Assembly: GCA_913043885.1 (NCBI GenBank)
Contig: CAJWOB010000177.1
Span: 1-5,982 of the forward strand
DNA: 5,982 nucleotides
Source of the DNA: an uncultured Spirochaetaceae bacterium
GTDB lineage: Bacteria; Spirochaetota; Spirochaetia; SZUA-6; Bin103
Direction: 5' to 3'
Shown: one piece after another, positions 5,932 through 5,982 of the stretch
How the letters are laid out: every line of letters begins with the position of its first letter
Position numbering within the stretch: the stretch's first letter is position 1
Translations under genes and position numbers: made by a program
The notes under the pieces: model-generated
Database searches by the model: none
Told to the model about the DNA's origin: nothing
What the model saw: only the letters and a program-made list of their open reading frames with translations

Positions 5932-5964
5932 CAGAGCAAGCCGAGTTCGATTTGGTATGCTCTG
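5932..5964. repeat. Long-stem inverted repeat CAGAGCA/TGCTCTG
   Basis: CAGAGCA (5932-5938) is exactly complementary to TGCTCTG (5958-5964). Past a single A-A mismatch, GCC (5940-5942) can pair with GGT (5954-5956, one G-T wobble), giving a 10-pair interrupted stem with an 11-nt loop. This is the strongest secondary structure in the terminal segment. It ends directly at the GGAGGAG sequence. Confidence 0.55.
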
Positions 5965-5975
5965 GAGGAGATGTG
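5964..5975 (+). promoter_or_regulatory. Possible Shine-Dalgarno and GTG start of a gene leaving the window
   Basis: GGAGGAG (5964-5970) is followed by GTG at 5973, which opens as Met-Thr-Asn before the window ends. The in-frame ATG at 5971 is closed at once by TGA. The spacing is short. If this is a real start, the partly paired Shine-Dalgarno (its first base closes the 5932-5964 stem) could be affected by the hairpin. Too little sequence is visible to name a gene. Confidence 0.22.
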
Positions 5976-5982
5976 ACGAATT

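Larger units (their letters stand above)
5825..5982. other. Structured non-queA segment after the truncation, origin unknown
   Basis: None of the three + frames carries QueA-like sequence, and no frame holds a recognisable protein. The base composition looks less GC-rich than the genes. It contains three successive inverted repeats (5874-5886, 5888-5907, 5932-5964), as expected of a structured RNA or the subterminal part of a mobile element. GTGCAC at 5828-5833 is one base off the GTGYG start of group II introns, and GTGC 5828-5831 / CCCG 5833-5836 could pair with GCAC 5869-5872 / CGGG 5860-5863. A 27-codon open stretch from ATG 5848 (MPEPREQAHS...) has no recognisable homology and is probably chance. 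The identity cannot be settled because the segment runs off the window. Confidence 0.4.

Noticed and set aside
5928..5961. Promoter with GTGACA (5928-5933) and extended -10 TGGTATGCT (5953-5961)
   Set aside because: The spacer would be 22 nt, far from the usual 17, and the -10 would place the transcript start past the only candidate ribosome site.
1..5982. CRISPR array, tRNA or rRNA genes
   Set aside because: No regularly spaced repeats, cloverleaf patterns or rRNA core sequences were seen on either strand.

Overview
The window comes from a GC-rich bacterial chromosome (about two thirds G+C by eye, with third codon positions almost all G/C in the real genes). Its core is a Holliday-junction repair cluster on the + strand, yebC-ruvC-ruvA-ruvB-queA, with very tight spacing: 37 nt, then overlaps of 4, 8 and about 26 nt. 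The protein flavour points to a high-GC member of the Spirochaetota. RuvA carries the HHRDDQMKLYGF and FLDLLRVDGVGP style. RuvB has GLVSGPLYSRFGIT, an LAISISEAVDTLEDVYEPF C-terminal domain and a final -QQVLF. As I recall, ruvA-ruvB-queA with yebC nearby is also the order in Borrelia. This assignment is from memory of family sequences, not from a search.

Layout. Positions 1-715 (+) hold the C-terminal part of a HemW/HemN-type radical SAM protein. Its reading frame appears broken near 85-135 and its usual NFARPG/HN..YW signature is eroded. Positions 683-2041 (-) hold a 12-helix-type major facilitator transporter that converges on, and overlaps, the hemW-like gene by 33 nt. Positions 2042-2108 are a short divergent intergenic region. 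Positions 2109-5145 (+) hold yebC, ruvC, ruvA and ruvB, all full length with their key residues present. From 5120 (+) comes queA, which begins normally but stops at 5824 after 234 codons, roughly two thirds of the family length.

The last 158 bases (5825-5982) do not continue queA in any frame. They look less GC-rich than the genes and contain three successive inverted repeats, then a GGAGGAG and a GTG at the window end. Together with the abrupt loss of the QueA C-terminus, this suggests an insertion or rearrangement junction (mobile element, group II intron or assembly join). It is the most interesting part of the window, but it is cut off by the window edge.

How the genes work together: RuvA binds the four-way junction and loads two RuvB ATPase rings that drive branch migration, and RuvC cuts the junction. 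YebC is a TACO1-type translation or regulatory factor often found next to ruvC. QueA would make epoxyqueuosine in tRNA, an unrelated pathway sharing the transcript. The MFS and HemW-like genes are flanking and not obviously linked in function. I see no CRISPR array, tRNA, rRNA or recognisable transposase.
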